From contig NC_063259.1 of NCBI RefSeq assembly GCF_019578655.1, positions 4,948,001-5,012,000 of the forward strand: DNA of 64,000 nucleotides. Direction: 5' to 3'. This document shows, piece after piece, positions 1 through 9,980 of this stretch. The position numbers and the translations under genes are program-made. The notes under the pieces were generated by a model. The model had not been told where the DNA came from. It did not search any database and worked only from the letters and a program-made list of their open reading frames with translations. How positions within the stretch are numbered: the first letter of the stretch is position 1; every line of letters starts with the position of its first letter. Source of the stretch: Ricinus communis. Lineage: Eukaryota; Streptophyta; Magnoliopsida; Malpighiales; Euphorbiaceae.

Positions 1-1
1 T

Positions 2-1045
2 GATAGGATAGAGACATCTAGCCTAAATAATCAAGCACCTAGACCAGGTGGTATACCTATGAAACCTATTTTTCAACCCCATGAGATTTCTGAACAACAA
101 TTAATTAAATTAAATGATAAAGATGATATTTTGAACCAAATAAATTTAAAATTAGCTAGTCTGTCTTTGAAAGATAAACCTTCTCTTAGTGTACTTAATT
201 CTGATAATTCTGAACAAAATGAAGTTAAAAATTTAGAGAGTCAATTTGTTAACGATAAATTTGAAATAAATAAAATATACCATAATAGAGGTTTTGACAA
301 ACCTAGGACTAGACATTATTATCTTAGACCTACTCCTCCAAATGTTTTGTTTGAGGAAAGAGTTAGCTTTACTGAAGCAAAATATGATGGAGATTCTGTT
401 TATGAATGGAACTTAGATGGTCTGTCTGAATGTCATATTTTAAATATGTTACAGGAAATGACCATGGCCTGTACTTCGTACAAAGCCAGATCTGTAAATA
501 ATACTGATAAAAAAATAACTCGGATGTTAATATCTGGCTTCACTGGTCAATTAAAAGGATGGTGGGATAATTACACCTCCTTAGAAGATAAATTAAGGAT
601 TTTAAATGCTAGAAAAATAGTTATTAAAACTGAGAATCAAACATCTGTTCAAACTGAGGAAGAAGATGTTGTAGCAACTTTACTTTTTGCTATTACAAAA
701 TCTTTTGTTGGTGAACCTAATCAATATCAAATTCGATTCTCTGAAATTCTTTCAAATTTAACTTGTCCTAAACTTCAAGATTTTCGTTGGTATAAATATG
801 TCTTTTTAACTAAAGTTTTCTCTCAAACTGATTGTAACCATAGTTTTTGGAAAGAAAGATTTATTGCTGGTTTACCTAAATTATTTGCTGAAAAGGTTAG
901 AACTAGGATTAGAGATTTTTATGAAAATACTATTCCTTATGATACTTTAACCTATGGAGAAATTATTAATTTTATTAATAATGAAGGCTTAGCTTTGTGT
1001 ACTGATTTGAAATTAAAAGCTAAAATTAAAAATCAATTTTCATAA
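2..1045 (+). pseudogene. EPRV-1 capsid-protein region of the polyprotein (5' part off window)
   Basis: The frame is open from base 2 and the first ATG is at base 59, so the segment is the interior of a larger polyprotein that starts outside the window. It carries the capsid core typical of petuvirus-like members: an RPTPPNVLFEE stretch, a WNLDG segment and a GFTGQLKGWWDN block, followed by a hydrophobic and basic helical part. The role would be encapsidation of viral DNA. The segment ends at an in-frame TAA (1043-1045), and the same frame continues directly into the zinc-knuckle part. The stop is therefore best read as a premature mutation and not as a gene end. Confidence 0.8.
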
Positions 1046-2227
1046 TCTAAAAAGGAGCTAGGAGATTTCTGTTCTCAATATGGCTATGAACGTATTCAAG
1101 CTCCTTCCTCAAAAACTAAAAAATATTTGAAAAGAAAATCTTCTAATAAAAGTTATAGAAAAATTACTTCGAATTTTCAAAAACCTTCTTCATCCAAAAA
1201 TGTTTCTCAAAATAAAAATAAAAATAAAAATAATAAAAAGAAAAGTCCTCTTGTTTGTTACAAATGTGGTCGTGTTGGTCATTTTAAATCCCAGTGTAGG
1301 ATGAAAGAAAAAATTAATAAGTTAGACATTTCTGATAAACTTAAATATCAAATGCTTAACCTTTTACTTTCCGATACAGACCCTGAAAATTCTGATTTAA
1401 GTGATTTTGAAGAAAATGATTTAAATATTTTAAGTGATTCTTCTTCTACAAATACTGATTTTAAAACATGTGAGGGTCCTGGAATTTGTACTGGTCCTTG
1501 TTGTAATTCAACTTTAAATGTTTTATCAAAAGAAACCCTTTCTGGTCTTTTTGAATTAGTTGACAAAATTAATGACCCTTCTGATAGAGAAAAATATTTT
1601 TTGAAATTAAGAGATATTGTTTTACATAATAAGACCCAAAAAACTGAACCTATTCCTTACAATTTAAAAGAAATTTTTCAAAGATTTGAACCAAAATCTT
1701 CTAGAAATTCTACACCTAATATTCAAGATTTACAAGAAGAAATTAAAAATATAAAACAAGAAATTAATAATTTGAAAAATGAAAATTTAGATTTCAAAGA
1801 AAGAATTTTAAAATTAGAACTAAATGGGAAAAATAAGAAAATTGTTGAATCTTCTGAAAATACGAATGATTCTCATATTAATAAATTTTTGGCTCATATT
1901 ACAAGAGTTAATTTTCATAAGTGGTTTATTTTTGTTAGAATTCTTATAAATGATTTTAAAATTGAGACAATTGCTTTAGTTGATTCTGGAGCAGATCAAA
2001 ACTGTATTCAAGAAGGAATTGTTCCTACCCAGTTTTTTGAAAAAACAACCGAAAAATTACATACTGCTGATGGGTCAAGAATGCAAATAAATTATAAGCT
2101 TTCTAAAGTTAAAATTTGTAATAATGGATTATGTTTTTATACTTCTTTTATTTTAATTAAAAATCTTTTTGCTACTGTTATTCTTGGAACTCCTTTTTTT
2201 ATCCTTGCTTTATCCTTTCACAGTTGA
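1046..2227 (+). pseudogene. EPRV-1 zinc knuckle and aspartic protease region
   Basis: This continues the capsid frame after the premature stop. A lysine/asparagine-rich basic stretch precedes a CCHC zinc knuckle, CYKCGRVGHFKSQC at 1256-1297, which in this family binds nucleic acid at the capsid C-terminus. An acidic, serine-rich linker and a likely coiled coil rich in Glu, Lys and Asn follow (about 1720-1860). The retropepsin-like active site is LVDSGAD, with D-S-G at 1982-1990, and an ILGTPF segment closes the domain. The frame is lost near 2190-2227. Sequence resembling the next part resumes in another frame (2169-2363), so a one-base indel lies between protease and RT. Confidence 0.82.
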
Positions 2228-3348
2228 CACACACGGTATCAAAACTCGATTATTAGGAAAAGAAATTTATTTTAAGTTTATTTTTTCTGAACAAGAAAAG
2301 GACATAAATGTTTTAAAGAAAAATTGTGTCTTTAATGATCCTATTAGTGAAAAGAAAAAATAAATTACTTTTTTTAAATAAGGAAATCTTATCTTTAAAA
2401 ATTAAAGAAGAGTTAGACCTTGATGTGACAAAAGCCAAAATTAAAGATATTGAAAATCTTTTTACTCAAGACTTGTGTGCACCTGTCCCAAATGCTTTTT
2501 GGAATAGGAAAAAACACGTGATCTCTTTACCTTATGTTAAAAATTTTTCTGAGAATGACATACCAACCAAATCACATGCTATACATATGAATACAGAACT
2601 TGAAAATCATTGTAAAAAGGAAATTGATGAGTTATTACAAAAAGGATTAATTCGTAACTCTAGTTCTCCTTGGAGCTGCTCTGCTTTCTATGTTTATAAT
2701 GCAGCTGAGAGAGAACGTGGTGTACCTAGACTTGTCATATATTATAAACCTTTACATAAAGTTTTAGAATGGATTTGATACCCTTTACCTAACAAAAGAG
2801 ATTTGTTGAAAAAACTTTATGATTCAAAAATTTATTCTAAGTTTGACAAGAAATTTAGTTTTTGGCAAATCCAAATTGATGAAAAGGATCGTTACAAAAC
2901 TGGTTTTAATGTTCCTTTTGGTCATTATGAATGGAATGTCATGCCATTTGGATTGAAAAATGCACCATCGGAATTTCAAAGAATTATGAATGACATTTTT
3001 CATGATCATCAATCATTCACCATCGTTTACATAGATGATGTCTTAGTCTTTTCAAATTCATTAGCACAACATTTTTCTCATTTGCATAAATTTTACAATA
3101 TAATTAAGCAAAATTGTTTAGTTGTTTCTGCACCTAAAATGAAATTATGTCAAATAAAAATTAGATTTCTTGGACATGAAATTTTTGAAAATAATGTTTC
3201 ACCAATTTCAAGAGTTTTAGAATTTACTTCCAAATTTCCTGATGAAATCAAGGACAAAAATCAACTTCAAAGATTTTTGGGATGCCTCAATTATGTGTCT
3301 GATTTTTTCAGCTTTAAGTTTTCGATGAGATCTTTAATGCTGTCCTAA
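2169..3348 (+). pseudogene. EPRV-1 reverse transcriptase (N-terminal and catalytic part, broken)
   Basis: The stretch bridging protease and RT runs in one frame to 2363, then shifts again; RT proper reads from about 2340. The fingers region contains a KGLIRNSSSPWSCSAF block, and the palm has FDKKFSFWQIQI and MPFGLKNAPSEFQ. The catalytic YIDD is at 3028-3039, followed by a FLGH motif. An in-frame TGA at 2776-2778 interrupts it. Near 3315 the viral sequence stops abruptly in the connection region after LNYVSDFF, where plastid DNA begins; the RT-RNase H connection resumes at about 4610. It would have copied pregenomic RNA into DNA. It cannot be functional as it stands. Confidence 0.85.
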
Positions 3349-3491
3349 AATAATTCATGATTTATTCGAAAAAAAAAATTATAGCAATTGATAAGATCAG
3401 ATAAGTCTTATAGTATAAAGTATAAACTCTTAATTCAAATATTGAAGTTATTGTATAAATATAAACTATAAACGCGAGAATTCTGGATCAC

Positions 3492-3758
3492 CCCATTTTT
3501 TTTCATTCTAAACTTTTTTTCCATTGGTATGAATTTGTAACAAATGCAATTTTTTCAGTCAGTATACCTTTTTTCGGAATATTTATAGCGTCCTCTTTAT
3601 ATAAGTCTGTTTATTCATCATTACAAAATTTGAATTTCTTTAATTCGCTCTCTAAAAAAGGTTCTAAGAGAATTCTTTGGGACAAAATAATAAACGTCAT
3701 ATATAACTGGTCCTATAATCGAGGTTACATAGATGCTTTTTATGAAATATCTTTCTAA
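3492..3758 (+). pseudogene. ndhF: ndhF fragment (plastid NADH dehydrogenase-like subunit 5)
   Basis: The translated plus strand gives [15 protein letters not shown], then [18 protein letters not shown], and finally [19 protein letters not shown]. This is a typical stretch of the C-terminal third of plastid NdhF, a membrane subunit of the thylakoid NDH complex. About 85 codons are present without upstream or downstream gene parts. It is a dead fragment of organelle origin and has no promoter context here. Confidence 0.85.
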
Positions 3759-3843
3759 TATATTTATATAGAATATAATAGAATATAGAATATTTCTAAA
3801 AAATATTAATTTAAAAAATTGAAATTATTTATTTAAAATTTTT

Positions 3844-3983
<140 letters not shown>

Positions 3984-4017
3984 TGACATTAAAAAAAAAG
4001 AGGTTAATAAATCTTAG

Positions 4018-4092
4018 GGCGAATGACGGGAATTGAACCCGCGCATGGTGGATTCACAATCTACTGCCTTGATCCACTTGGCTACATCCGCC
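4018..4092 (-). tRNA. trnH-GUG: trnH-GUG, plastid-derived tRNA-His copy
   Basis: The minus strand reads a complete plastid tRNA-His. It has the extra 5' G typical of histidine tRNAs, an acceptor beginning GGCGGATG and pairing with CATTCGCC at the 3' end, anticodon GTG (plus-strand bases 4055-4057) and a normal T loop (GGTTCAATTCC). No CCA is encoded. It sits in the plastid insert with trnH-psbA spacer-like sequence on its plus-strand left side. The nuclear copy is probably silent, although nuclear transcription of such copies by RNA polymerase III cannot be excluded. Confidence 0.9.
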
Positions 4093-4257
4093 CCTAATCC
4101 CATAACTCTATTTAAAAATAAATATTCGATTAAATATTAGAAGTAATTAAATATTAGAAGTAGAAGGGTTTCAATTTCTAGTATTTAAATTTCAATTTTA
4201 TCTCTCTTAAAAGATTTTATAAGATACAAATAAAAAACATAGACATAAAAAGAAAAA

Positions 4258-4335
4258 CAAAAGTCATACGGAAGTAGAACTTGATTTCTTTCTAAAACGA
4301 TATTTATATTTTCAATATCTTTTTTTTGATTGGAT
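4258..4335 (+). pseudogene. Probable ycf1 fragment (plastid)
   Basis: The plus strand encodes [15 protein letters not shown], resembling a conserved C-terminal stretch of plastid Ycf1 (Tic214), and stops soon after. The match is short and from memory, so the assignment is tentative. Its position beside trnH and ndhF pieces supports a plastid origin. Confidence 0.45.
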
Positions 4336-4609
4336 GAATTGACTTCTTGATCTTGGTGAATTGTAATAAAAAAAGATTTTTTTTATCCATTTTCTCAATT
4401 ATTTGATACTTAGTAGTCTTAGTATTTTTTTTATGTTCGCTTCCGGTATCGATCCAGGATTCAATCTCGACCTTCTCTCTAAGACAAAAATTGAGAATTT
4501 TCCAATCAAGATATTATCGATATGGCGAAAAGTTCAAATTTCGTTATCTTTCTCATTCATTCGATTCTTTCACAAACATATCCGGGCTGGATTTCTTTTC
4601 ACAAGTCTT

Positions 4610-5127
4610 GGGATAGAAAAAAACCAAAACCCTGGACCCATGAACACACTCGAGTCTTACAAACTATTAAACAGAAAATTCGTCGTTTACCTTGTCTATC
4701 CATACCACATCCAAATGCCTTTCTCATAGTAGAAACAGATGCCTCTGATTTAAGTTTTGGGGGTATTCTCAAACAGAGGTTACCTGGTCAAAATACAGAG
4801 TCTTTGGTTAGATTTCACTCCGGAGCATGGAATGAAACCCAATCCAAATACTCTACTATTAAAAAAGAGCTTTTATCAATTGTTTTGTGTATTACAAAAT
4901 TTGAAGACGATTTAGTTGGAAAACATTTTTTACTACGTATTGATTGTAGTGCTGCAAAAGATATTTTGGAAAAAGATGTTAAAAATTTTATTTCGAAATA
5001 AGTTTTTGCCAGATGGCAAGCACTTTTAGGAATATATGATTTTGATATTGAGTATATTAAAGGTTCTTCAAATTCTTTGCCTGATTTTTTGACAAGAGAA
5101 TTTTTGCAGGGAAATAAATCAAGCTAG
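4610..5127 (+). pseudogene. EPRV-1 RT connection and RNase H domain
   Basis: Viral coding resumes after the plastid insert in the same frame. A KKPKPWTHEH connection segment is followed by RNase H, which degrades the RNA strand of the replication hybrid. The first catalytic Asp lies in VETDASDLSFGGIL, the Glu in YSTIKKELLSIV, and the second Asp in LLRIDCSA; the domain closes with DFDIEYIKGSSNSLPDFL. An in-frame TAA at 4999-5001 cuts it, and the probable native stop is TAG at 5125-5127. The four-residue catalytic pattern is otherwise preserved. Confidence 0.83.
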
Positions 5128-6321
5128 TTCTTATGGGTACTCCCATTAAGAAAAAATTATCTCCGTACCGATTTCATGCTAAAAAGTCCTGGACAATCTT
5201 CATTGGTTTCTACCAACAGATTTGAAATACTTGACAAAACTCCTTCTACCCCACCTAAACCATCCAACTTTTTACAAGCTGTTACAAAACCAGGTTCTTC
5301 TAAAACCGAACCACCCAAATATTTCACAAAACCTCAACACCAAATTGTAACTATTCTTGAAAGCGAAATATTCAATGGGAATTTGGAAAATCCCAATTAC
5401 CAACAATTATTTCAACATACTTTTCCCTCTGGGCAATTTTTCATTCCTAAAAGTTCGTACAAACTAAAAAAAATTTACGAACTTATCCTTTTAGACACTC
5501 ACTCAATAGAAATTGAACATTCCTTTGATAAAGACGTTCCTGAAAAAATCTCCTATTCAAAATGCAGAATTTTGAAAGTCTTTACCCTAACCGACTGGAA
5601 CCAAAATCCTTATACTGTCAAAAAATTTTCTGTTACCTTTACACCTCCTTGCTTCAATTATTTTGATTATAAGAAAGCCTGGTACTATATTTTTTATCTT
5701 CGAAATTGGAACCACTCCTGGTTCTTTATGTTTCATAAAACCAACTCAAAAACCTTTCCCAATTGGTTTTCTGATTGGTGGACCTATTTTGGACTTTGCC
5801 CAGAAATTCTACCTACTAAAATTATGGAAGGATTTACCACCTTTAAAGAAAAATTACCCATTCTTAAACATGACAAATTGATCATTTTTTCCGAAACATT
5901 TAACCTACCTTGGATATTTTCTTGGCAATTCAAGGTGAAACCCTTTAAACCCTCTCCAAATGTAAATTCTATTGCCTGTTTAGTTCGAGAATATAGTGTC
6001 AAATGGTGGACAAACCTGCAAAGACATTCAAGCTAATAAAGAAACTGTTTTGAAACATTTTGCGGGAAAAAATCCCATGATATCTGGTACGAGCCAATCT
6101 ATGGGACAATTTAACTTTTTATAGAATAAAAGCAAAATTTTAGTAAAATTATCTGGAAATACAACAAAGAAGGAATTCAAAGCAGCCTTGGAACAAGCTT
6201 TGTCACAAGTCTCTGGAGATAGTGACAATGAGGACTCTGGAAGCACTAGTGGACCTAGCTTTACTCCTCAAAATGAAGATGATTGTTATGGACTCGACAA
6301 TTATGACATTATTTTTTACTA
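5128..6321 (+). pseudogene. EPRV-1 downstream ORF of unknown function (florendovirus ORF2-like)
   Basis: A 286-codon open stretch (5176-6036) follows RNase H in the same frame. It has a Pro/Ser/Thr-rich N-terminus, then an aromatic-rich core with FPNWFSDWWTYFGL and FSWQFKVKPF, which I associate with the unknown-function ORF placed after the polymerase in florendovirus-like genomes. After the stop at 6036 the similarity continues in another frame to about 6321: KHFAGKNPMISG, then a strongly acidic, serine-rich tail. So there is one frameshift near 6010-6030 and one further stop. The true start may be the ATG at 5132, which would need another shift. No function is assigned. Confidence 0.6.
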
Positions 6322-6904
6322 AATGGACAAGGAATCTTTCCTTTTTCACAAGTGGACAAAGAAAGACAAAACAAGAAGATAAACAAGCATCTTTTAAAGA
6401 ATGGACAAAACAAAAGGACAAAACAAGTCGATAAGAATGAACAAGTGGCGGACAAAGAATTTTTTCTTTTTGACAAAGTGGACAAGATGGCAGACAACTA
6501 CTGTTTTCTTTTTGACAAATTAATAATGTAACGGACTCAAAATTGTTTGAAGTCCGAATAGTATAGTTTTTCTTATTATAAATAGATGTACATTAGAAGT
6601 AAGAAGGCATCACTTGAACGCTTAAGCTATCTTCTCTACTATTTCTCTTTTGTAAAATTTTCTCTTTTCAATAAAAGTTTAAATTATTTACTTCTTCTCT
6701 TTCTCTTCTTCTCTTAATAACTATTTCTCTATTATTAAGATCCTGCTCCGCATATGGTATCAGAGCCTAGTTATTAAACTCGTAATATTGTTTAAGGTAG
6801 CGTTGGTCAGCCTGGTTATCCATTGGTCAGCCCGTTTTTCCAATTATCAGTCAAGGCGGTCCCGGTAGGTGGTCCCACTATCCTAAACATTATTTACTTG
6901 TTTA
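6322..6904 (+). promoter_or_regulatory. EPRV-1 intergenic region: promoter, polyadenylation signal, primer site
   Basis: This is the viral non-coding region. It starts with an array of GGACAA-type words (6322-6520). A TATA box, TATAAATA, is at 6577-6584, an AATAAA signal at 6670-6675, and the primer-binding site TGGTATCAGAGC at 6755-6766. The order (TATA, poly(A) signal, primer site, first ORF) fits a pregenomic RNA promoter and leader of a pararetrovirus. The leader to the movement-protein start at 6905 is short. Whether the promoter is active is unknown. Confidence 0.7.
6755..6766 (+). promoter_or_regulatory. EPRV-1 minus-strand primer-binding site (initiator tRNA-Met)
   Basis: TGGTATCAGAGC is the classical complement of the plant initiator tRNA-Met 3' end. 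It lies 140 bases before the movement-protein ORF, as expected for reverse transcription of viral RNA. Confidence 0.85.
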
Positions 6905-8167
6905 TTGTCTATGGTAATGACATCGTTGTTTCGCAGTTTTAGTAGTCGAGAAATAGTTTCGCCTTCTTCTTCTTCTACTCTTTCTGATTTAAATTCTGAA
7001 GAATTTACAGTTCAAGAGTCTAATATCCCAGAAATAGAAAATAAGTTACATAATTGGTCAATCCCTAAACAAAATGTTAATAGTATTTATCGAATTGGAA
7101 CTTTTGATTTTGCACAAAATTATTCTATTAAACAAACTGAACAAACTATTGCTTTAAATAAATCACATGAAAATTTACATTTACTATCATCATCTGCATT
7201 ACATGAACATATTAAAAAGAAATTTAAATTTTTGCATATAGGCATGGTTCAAATTGCTGTCAAACCTTTATTTAGAATTGGATTGGACATACCTATTTTT
7301 CTTTGTTTAAGAGATGCAAGACATCTGAATTTTTCAAATTCACTTTTGGCTATGGCTGAATCGAATTTAGCCAATTGTCCTGTCTATTTTAATTGTTATC
7401 CAAATTTTTTAATTTCATTATTTGATTCAAATATTTTAGACACATTGATTTTAACTGTTAAAACCAAAAATATGGATTTTGCTGAAAATTCTAGATCTAT
7501 AGCTATTATTTATAGGATTTATTATAAAGTAATGACAACAACTATAGATCCTAGAGCAAGACATTCTTTAACAAGAAATGAAACGATTTTATTTAAAGCT
7601 AATCCTTTACATTCTAAAATACAAGTCCCCAAAAGACTAAAATGGAATGAGTTGTCGCAAGCTGGAACTTGAGAAATTAATAAGCCACAATCTATTGAAA
7701 ATAATTCTAGAGTTTCATAAATTTTAGAGCAGTCTAATGGATCTGTTCAAATAAGTTTTTCACCTACTTTTTTACCTTCATCTAGATTGTCTACTTTTGA
7801 AAATTCTAGACCTTCCACAAACACAGCACGTTTTCCAAATTCTAATACAAATTTACAAGGAGTTGATTTTGAAAATAGGATTCCTCAACCTTTTTACACT
7901 GATTCTGTTAATATAGAACAAGATAAAAATTCTGATGAACCTGTTTTGTCACCTTTTAGATCAATTATGGAAAATTTTTCAACTTTAAATATGATTTTTA
8001 CACCTTTTGAAATAAATAAACTTCTTTTACGATCTGATTATTACCATATGAGAAATCGTGAAAAAGTTTTATGGTTTCAAAATCATTTTTCAAAGGGGGA
8101 GAGAGAGACTATTCAAGAAAAATTTTATGAATATTTAAATTATGTTCATACTTTTACAGAAAAATGA
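6905..8167 (+). pseudogene. EPRV-1 movement protein and following linker (N-terminal polyprotein part)
   Basis: This is a 30K-superfamily movement protein, which enlarges plasmodesmata for cell-to-cell passage. A serine-rich N-terminus is followed by the core: LHIGMVQIAVKPLFRIG, then FLCLRDARHL with the family Asp, and later SLLAMAESNLANCPVYF. The frame opened at 6905 is cut by TGA (7670-7672) and TAA (7718-7720), and the same frame continues to 8167 through an acidic linker (FYTDSVNIEQDKN) that would lead to the capsid part. Viral similarity then ends. The capsid found at base 2 would follow this linker in a circular genome, so the two ends are complementary parts of one permuted unit, or of two units. 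Confidence 0.8.
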
Positions 8168-8584
8168 TTGAGTAGAAATAGAAAAAGATCGACATATATA
8201 ATGAGAGATAAATGATATTTGAAAATAAGTGCATATAATCAATAATCAGATTGGTCTAGATAACAAGCAGATGGAAAATGTAATCCAATGATGACTCTTA
8301 GAATGAAAAAATTTCAAAATCTTCAAAATTTATAATTCCTAAAATGGTCAAAAGGTTTTTCCATTGAAAATCTAAAGCATTTTTATAGTAGTAGTAGTGA
8401 ATAAATAGCGAAATTGGGATATACTAAGTATTTCAAACAAGGGTTAAGAGAGAGTGTCAAGCCTTTTCTTAACCGCCATCACCTCAAAGCTACTAAACCA
8501 TATTTTAATAAATATTTTGATCAACGTGCAAATGGGAGATCTTACGAGGGAGATGAGCTCTGCTGACAATCTCTGTTGATAATT
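8168..8584. other. Unassigned AT-rich stretch after EPRV-1
   Basis: No convincing coding frame, RNA gene or known repeat is visible. It may be decayed viral sequence or the flank of the adjoining palindrome. Confidence 0.4.
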
Positions 8585-9110
8585 TAAAATCAAGCTTAAT
8601 TGCTAAATAAATTTTGAATTTTGCACTTCTTATTAATTCTAGCATGTGAAATTTTTAAATTTCAGCGCCATATTTTTATATTAATTTTAATTTTAGCATT
8701 CAGTTAAATTATCTATTAAATTTGCTAGCTCGGTGTGAAATCCGACGATAATAAAAAAGAACCCAGTAAACATTATAGTTGTTGATTCATTCTATTACTA
8801 AAATATTATTATTTAAGTACATAAATTAAAATTTTTACTTTTCTTAACTTTGAAATTTTATTAATTTTATGTACTTAAATGAAAATATTTTAATAGTGAG
8901 TGTGCTTACTCAATTCCTCCTTTTTATTGTTATCGCCAGAGTTCATTCAACATTAATAAATTTTATTAATAATTTTACTGGAGGTTAAAATTAAAATTAA
9001 TATTAAAATTTGATGCTGAAATTTAAAAATTTAAAAAATACATGCTAAATTTTACTAAATTTGATAATAAGTACAAAGTTTTGGATTTTTTTGACAATTA
9101 AAATTTTAAA
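8585..9110. repeat. Long imperfect palindrome (fold-back element)
   Basis: The left arm (about 8585-8838) and right arm (about 8862-9105) are reverse complements over most of their length. Matching blocks include TTAAGTACATAAATTAAAAT against its complement near 8870, and a GCTGAAATTTAAAAATTT block on the right whose complement lies near 8650-8680. The loop is about 25 bp. No protein is encoded. The structure fits a fold-back or non-autonomous DNA transposon. I could not define a target duplication with confidence. Confidence 0.65.
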
Positions 9111-9430
9111 AATTATATGCTAAATACAACTACTGATATATAAACTAATAAACTACTGAACAATTTAAATAAAAAATTTTAATATGTTTCTGAAAACATT
9201 AATTGAATTAAAAAATTAAAAATTAAAAAATGTATTATTTCAATAAAAGAACTGAAATGTATTGAAAGTAGAAACAAATTAATATGATTTCATTAAATAT
9301 TCAAATATGCGGGATGAAAAGTGTAACTATATTTTATCTTAAGAAAAACTGTAACCGACTTGAAACAGAATAACCGATGATTAGTTTGGCCTGCAATCAA
9401 TATAATTGAATTCTTATGCAATAGTCCAAG
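9111..9430. other. AT-rich non-coding stretch
   Basis: Low-complexity A/T-rich sequence with no supported gene or structured repeat. Confidence 0.4.
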
Positions 9431-9655
9431 TTGATGGCTTCACAATTTCTATCAAATTTAAAATCTGTTTCTCGTTTCCCACATTTGGCTGACTATTTCT
9501 CTTTAGTCATAATGGACAAAACAATTACTGTTGAGGTCTTAAAGTATTTTCATGTTCTACTGGATGACATTCGTTATCTTAAAACTAGTAATCCGAAGGC
9601 TCCCAATTTTTCTCGGCTTGATATTGACCACTGCTTGTTTAACATTTTGTTATAA
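9431..9655 (+). CDS. Short hypothetical ORF, 74 codons
   Basis: An ATG-initiated ORF encodes a 74-residue product beginning MMASQFLSNLK, with a normal-looking amino-acid mix and base composition richer in G/C than its flanks. I do not recognise a family. It lies between the palindrome and the left copia LTR and has no visible promoter or intron signals. It could be an exon or transposon scrap, or chance. Confidence 0.15.
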   Translation: MMASQFLSNLKSVSRFPHLADYFSLVIMDKTITVEVLKYFHVLLDDIRYLKTSNPKAPNFSRLDIDHCLFNILL

Positions 9656-9783
9656 ATATTTATTCTATAATTAGAAGCGTGAGCAGAATCCTACATATAG
9701 TAAAGTATTATTTTAAAATTTATAATATAAAATTAATTAAATTAAAAACTACTTTTTAATATTTTAAAATAATTTTTATGTTG

Positions 9784-9861
9784 TGAAATAAAAAATAAGA
9801 AGAAGAATAAAGAGAATTATAAAATAAAAATAAAAAACAAAGTAAATAAAGAAAGGAGTAC

Positions 9862-9892
<31 letters not shown>

Positions 9893-9937
9893 TTTATATA
9901 TTTATGTGTTTCATTCCATTGATTGTAACACCTATAG
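9784..9937 (-). repeat. Copia 3' LTR, distal part (left of EPRV-2)
   Basis: GTGAAATAAAAAATAAGA onwards, the (TA)n run at 9865-9890 and the TTTCATTCCATTGATTGTAA block match 22241-22440 of the right LTR in order. Similarity stops near 9937, where viral sequence begins. Confidence 0.7.
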
Positions 9938-9962
9938 GATGAACAACTCTCGGCCCTTATTT

Positions 9963-9975
9963 TGGTATCAGAGCC
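9963..9975 (+). promoter_or_regulatory. EPRV-2 primer-binding site (initiator tRNA-Met)
   Basis: TGGTATCAGAGCC lies 6 bp before the first ORF of EPRV-2, at the left edge of the integrated virus. Confidence 0.88.
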
Positions 9976-9980
9976 AATAG

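Noticed and set aside
4018..4092. trnH-GUG as a nuclear tRNA gene
   Set aside because: Sequence and neighbours are plastid; it is reported as an organelle-derived copy, probably silent.
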